Position numbers and translations under genes: made by a program
The notes under the pieces: model-generated
The model's input: the letters and a program-made list of their open reading frames with translations, nothing else
The model's database searches: none
What the model was told of the DNA's origin: nothing
In this document: in pieces, positions 5,238 through 6,875 of the stretch
Numbering within the stretch: position 1 is the stretch's first letter
Layout: the number at the start of each line of letters is the position of its first letter
Assembly: GCA_003526065.1 (NCBI GenBank)
Contig: DQBD01000042.1
Span: 1 to 6,875 of the forward strand
DNA from: Gammaproteobacteria bacterium
GTDB taxonomy: Bacteria; Pseudomonadota; Gammaproteobacteria; Immundisolibacterales; Immundisolibacteraceae
Direction of reading: 5' to 3'
Length of the DNA stretch: 6,875 nucleotides

Positions 5238-6026
5238 ATGGAATCGGCCAAGATCGACCAGTACAGCGAACAGCTGTACCAGGCCCTGCGCAGCGCCCAG
5301 GTGGTGGACCCGCTGACCGCGCGCGAGCCGGACATCAGCATCGAGGATGCCTACCAGATTCAGCTCGGCATCATCCGCCGGCGCATGGAACGCGACGGTG
5401 ACACCATCATCGGCAAGAAGATTGGCGCCACCAGCAAGGCCGTGCAGTCCATGCTGGGCGTGGACCAGCCGGATTTCGGCCACCTGATGTCCAGCATGGC
5501 GTACAACGATGGCGACGTGGTGCCCATCGAGGGCAACCTGATCCAGACGCGCATGGAGGGCGAGATCGCCTTCATTCTCAAGCGCGACCTGCTGGGACCG
5601 GGCATCACCAACGCGGCCGTTCTGGCAGCGACCGAGTGCGTGATGCCGTGTTTCGAGATCTGCGATTCGCGTATCCGTGACTGGAAGATCCGCATCCAGG
5701 ACACCGTGGCCGACAATGCCTCGGCCGGGCTGTTCCTGCTCGGCGACCAGGCGGTCGACCCGCGTCGCATCGACCTCAAGACCTGCGGCATGATCCTGGA
5801 GAAGAACGGCGAGATCGTCGGCCTCGGCGCCGGCGCGGCGACGCTGGGTCATCCGCTGAATGCCGTTGCCTGGCTGGCCAACACGCTGGGCCAGCGCGGG
5901 ATTCCGCTCAAGGCCGGTGAGGTCATTCTGTCCGGCTCGCTGGCCACCATGGTCAGTGCCAAGGCCGGTGATCACATGCGTGTCACCATAGGTGGCATGG
6001 GCAGCGCGTCGGTCTGCTTCGCCTGA
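5238..6026 (+). CDS. dmpE: 2-hydroxypenta-2,4-dienoate hydratase (2-oxopent-4-enoate hydratase, XylJ/DmpE type)
   Basis: The enzyme adds water to 2-hydroxypenta-2,4-dienoate to give 4-hydroxy-2-oxovalerate, a lower meta-pathway step in the cytoplasm. The 262-aa protein matches DmpE/MhpD in length and motifs: IIGKKIGATSKAVQSMLGV (57-75) with Lys60, the metal-binding EGE (Glu107, Glu109) in RMEGEIAF, and the third acidic ligand Glu140 in PCFEICDSRI. It also has the block DWKIRIQDTVADNAS (148-162) and the ending AGEVILSGSL...IGGMGSAS. The related oxalocrotonate decarboxylase (DmpH) shares the fold, but the N-terminal and TVADNAS regions fit hydratase better; decarboxylase remains a minor alternative. 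The start follows AAGGAAG at 6-nt spacing. It lies directly after the dehydrogenase gene with no DmpD hydrolase between them, so the substrate would have to come through the oxalocrotonate tautomerase/decarboxylase route, encoded outside this window. Confidence 0.94.
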   Translation: MESAKIDQYSEQLYQALRSAQVVDPLTAREPDISIEDAYQIQLGIIRRRMERDGDTIIGKKIGATSKAVQSMLGVDQPDFGHLMSSMAYNDGDVVPIEGNLIQTRMEGEIAFILKRDLLGPGITNAAVLAATECVMPCFEICDSRIRDWKIRIQDTVADNASAGLFLLGDQAVDPRRIDLKTCGMILEKNGEIVGLGAGAATLGHPLNAVAWLANTLGQRGIPLKAGEVILSGSLATMVSAKAGDHMRVTIGGMGSASVCFA

Positions 6027-6183
6027 AGCATCTCTCCGTGGCGGTCGCCTGCAGGATGCGGGCGGCCGGCCGCGCGTTTGCCGACGAGCAGGTGCCGCGT
6101 GACCGGTGACGCCCGTGGCGGCACCGAGTGCCATGCGGGGCTTGTCAGCCGCCCCGGGCGGCCAGCGATCAGGGAGTCAGATT
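6027..6183 (+). other. Spacer between hydratase and E1 alpha genes
   Basis: This 157-nt very GC-rich gap holds a 12-bp perfect palindrome GCGGCCGGCCGC (6062-6073), an 8-bp inverted repeat ggtgccgc/gcggcacc (6091-6098, 6118-6125; 19-nt loop) and a 6-bp stem cggggc/gccccg (6136-6141, 6151-6156). There is no T-run, so no standard terminator, and no convincing promoter hexamers. A 17-codon ORF from ATG 6055 is probably chance. Read-through into the E1 alpha gene is plausible. Confidence 0.4.
6171..6176 (+). promoter_or_regulatory. Shine-Dalgarno that decides the GTG start of E1 alpha
   Basis: AGGGAG lies 7 nt before GTG 6184. The in-frame ATG at 6133, 17 codons upstream, lacks a comparable site, so GTG 6184 is preferred. 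Confidence 0.6.
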
Positions 6184-6875
6184 GTGGTTCGACGCACGTC
6201 GCGCGCGTCTTCAGAGTCAACGCAACGCAAGGATGCGAAACGCACGTCGACAGACCGTGACACGGTCATCGGCCTGTACCGCACCATGCGCCGCATCCGC
6301 AGTGCGGAAGGGCGCCTGTCGGAACTGTTCGCCGCCGGCGAAGTGCCGGGGTTCATTCATCTGAGTATCGGTCAGGAGGCGGTTGCCGCCGGCGTGATGG
6401 CGGCGCTGCAGGCGGCCGACACCATCGCCTCCAATCACCGCGGCCACGGTCACTGCCTGGCACGCGGGGTCGACCTCGCGGGCCTGTTCGCCGAGATCAT
6501 GGGCCGCGATACCGGCCTGTGCCGCGGCCGTGGCGGTTCCATGCACGTGGCCGACATGCGCATCGGCATGCTCGGGGCCAACGGCATCGTCGGTGCCGGC
6601 ATTCCGCTCGCCGTGGGCAGTGCGCTGGCGCACCAGGTGCGCGGCACCGGTGGCGTGGCGGTGGCGTTCTTCGGTGACGGCGCGCTGGCCGAGGGGGTGC
6701 TGCACGAGTCGATCAACATGGCGGCGTTGTGGCGCCTGCCGCTGCTGCTGGTGTGCGAGAACAACGGCTGGTCGGAGTTCTCGCCCGCCGAACAGCAGTT
6801 CTCGGCAAAGCCGCTGGACCTTGCCGCCGCGTTCGGTGTGGCCGGCGAACAGGTGGACGGCAACGACCTGCTGGC
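6184..6875 (+). CDS. Thiamine-diphosphate-dependent 2-oxoacid dehydrogenase E1 component, alpha subunit (pyruvate/acetoin type), partial
   Basis: The visible 230 residues start at GTG 6184 and run off the right edge without a stop. E1 alpha pairs with E1 beta to decarboxylate a 2-oxoacid (or cleave acetoin) using thiamine diphosphate and passes the acyl group to the E2 lipoyl domain. Residues 31-48 (LYRTMRRIRSAEGRLSEL) are the usual E1 alpha opening. GFIHLSIGQEAVAAGV (56-71), SNHRGHGHCLARG (83-95) and GRGGSMHVAD (115-124) follow. The thiamine-diphosphate motif runs from GDG (164-166) to ENN (192-194). The first 27 residues before the conserved core are rich in Arg, Ser, Thr and Lys with no hydrophobic segment, probably a disordered extension. 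Pyruvate, acetoin and branched-chain substrates cannot be separated here. Following the hydratase on the same strand, it may serve removal of pyruvate or another 2-oxoacid from ring cleavage, which is inference. Confidence 0.93.
   Translation, partial: MVRRTSRASSESTQRKDAKRTSTDRDTVIGLYRTMRRIRSAEGRLSELFAAGEVPGFIHLSIGQEAVAAGVMAALQAADTIASNHRGHGHCLARGVDLAGLFAEIMGRDTGLCRGRGGSMHVADMRIGMLGANGIVGAGIPLAVGSALAHQVRGTGGVAVAFFGDGALAEGVLHESINMAALWRLPLLLVCENNGWSEFSPAEQQFSAKPLDLAAAFGVAGEQVDGNDLL

Noticed and set aside
6055..6108. 17-codon ORF in the spacer before E1 alpha
   Set aside because: Too short, ends without coupling to the next gene, and has no supporting feature.
5190..6134. Minus-strand open frame opposite the hydratase
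   Set aside because: Antisense shadow with His/Ala/Arg-rich composition and no motifs; the sense strand encodes a clear hydratase.
6133..6183. ATG 6133 as E1 alpha start
   Set aside because: It is in frame but lacks a good ribosome-binding site and adds 17 low-complexity residues; GTG 6184 has AGGGAG at 7 nt.
1..6875. tRNA, rRNA, CRISPR array, insertion sequence or attachment site
   Set aside because: No cloverleaf-like segments, regular repeat-spacer pattern, transposase motifs or target-site duplications were seen on either strand.

Overview
This GC-rich window carries part of an aromatic ring-cleavage (catechol meta-cleavage) gene cluster from a bacterium, most likely a proteobacterium. 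The strong G/C third-position bias and the close match of three enzymes to the XylE/DmpB, XylG/DmpC and XylJ/DmpE families of Pseudomonas-type plasmid operons point to the beta/gamma-proteobacteria. The genus cannot be fixed from sequence reading alone.

Left part, minus strand (1-1490): a ketopantoate-reductase-like NADP enzyme is followed, after a perfect 16-bp hairpin, by the start of a DUF389 (TIGR00341-type) membrane protein that runs off the left edge. Centre-left (1491-2252): a divergent intergenic region, then a plus-strand conserved hypothetical protein of 135 aa with a glycine-rich tail, then an AT-richer spacer with inverted repeats that probably holds the control region of the catabolic genes.

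Right part, plus strand (2253-6875): catechol 2,3-dioxygenase, a small GlcG/HbpS (DUF336) protein, 2-hydroxymuconic semialdehyde dehydrogenase, 2-hydroxypenta-2,4-dienoate hydratase, and the N-terminal two thirds or so of a thiamine-diphosphate-dependent 2-oxoacid dehydrogenase E1 alpha subunit. The order suggests one operon. Catechol is opened to 2-hydroxymuconic semialdehyde, oxidised with NAD+ to 2-hydroxymuconate, and (after tautomerase and decarboxylase steps not encoded here) the resulting 2-oxopent-4-enoate is hydrated to 4-hydroxy-2-oxovalerate. The usual XylT-type ferredoxin, DmpD hydrolase and DmpF/G genes are not seen in the window.

The least expected features are: a 143-nt spacer before the dehydrogenase gene that contains a run of GC-rich hairpins and a 47-codon ORF whose stop overlaps the dehydrogenase start (ATGA), where the dehydrogenase itself lacks a visible Shine-Dalgarno; the DUF336 gene between the dioxygenase and dehydrogenase genes; the E1 alpha gene where aldolase/acylating dehydrogenase genes might be expected; and a reductase that lacks several residues typical of true ketopantoate reductase. 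No convincing wholly new system was found. No RNA genes, mobile elements or CRISPR arrays were seen.
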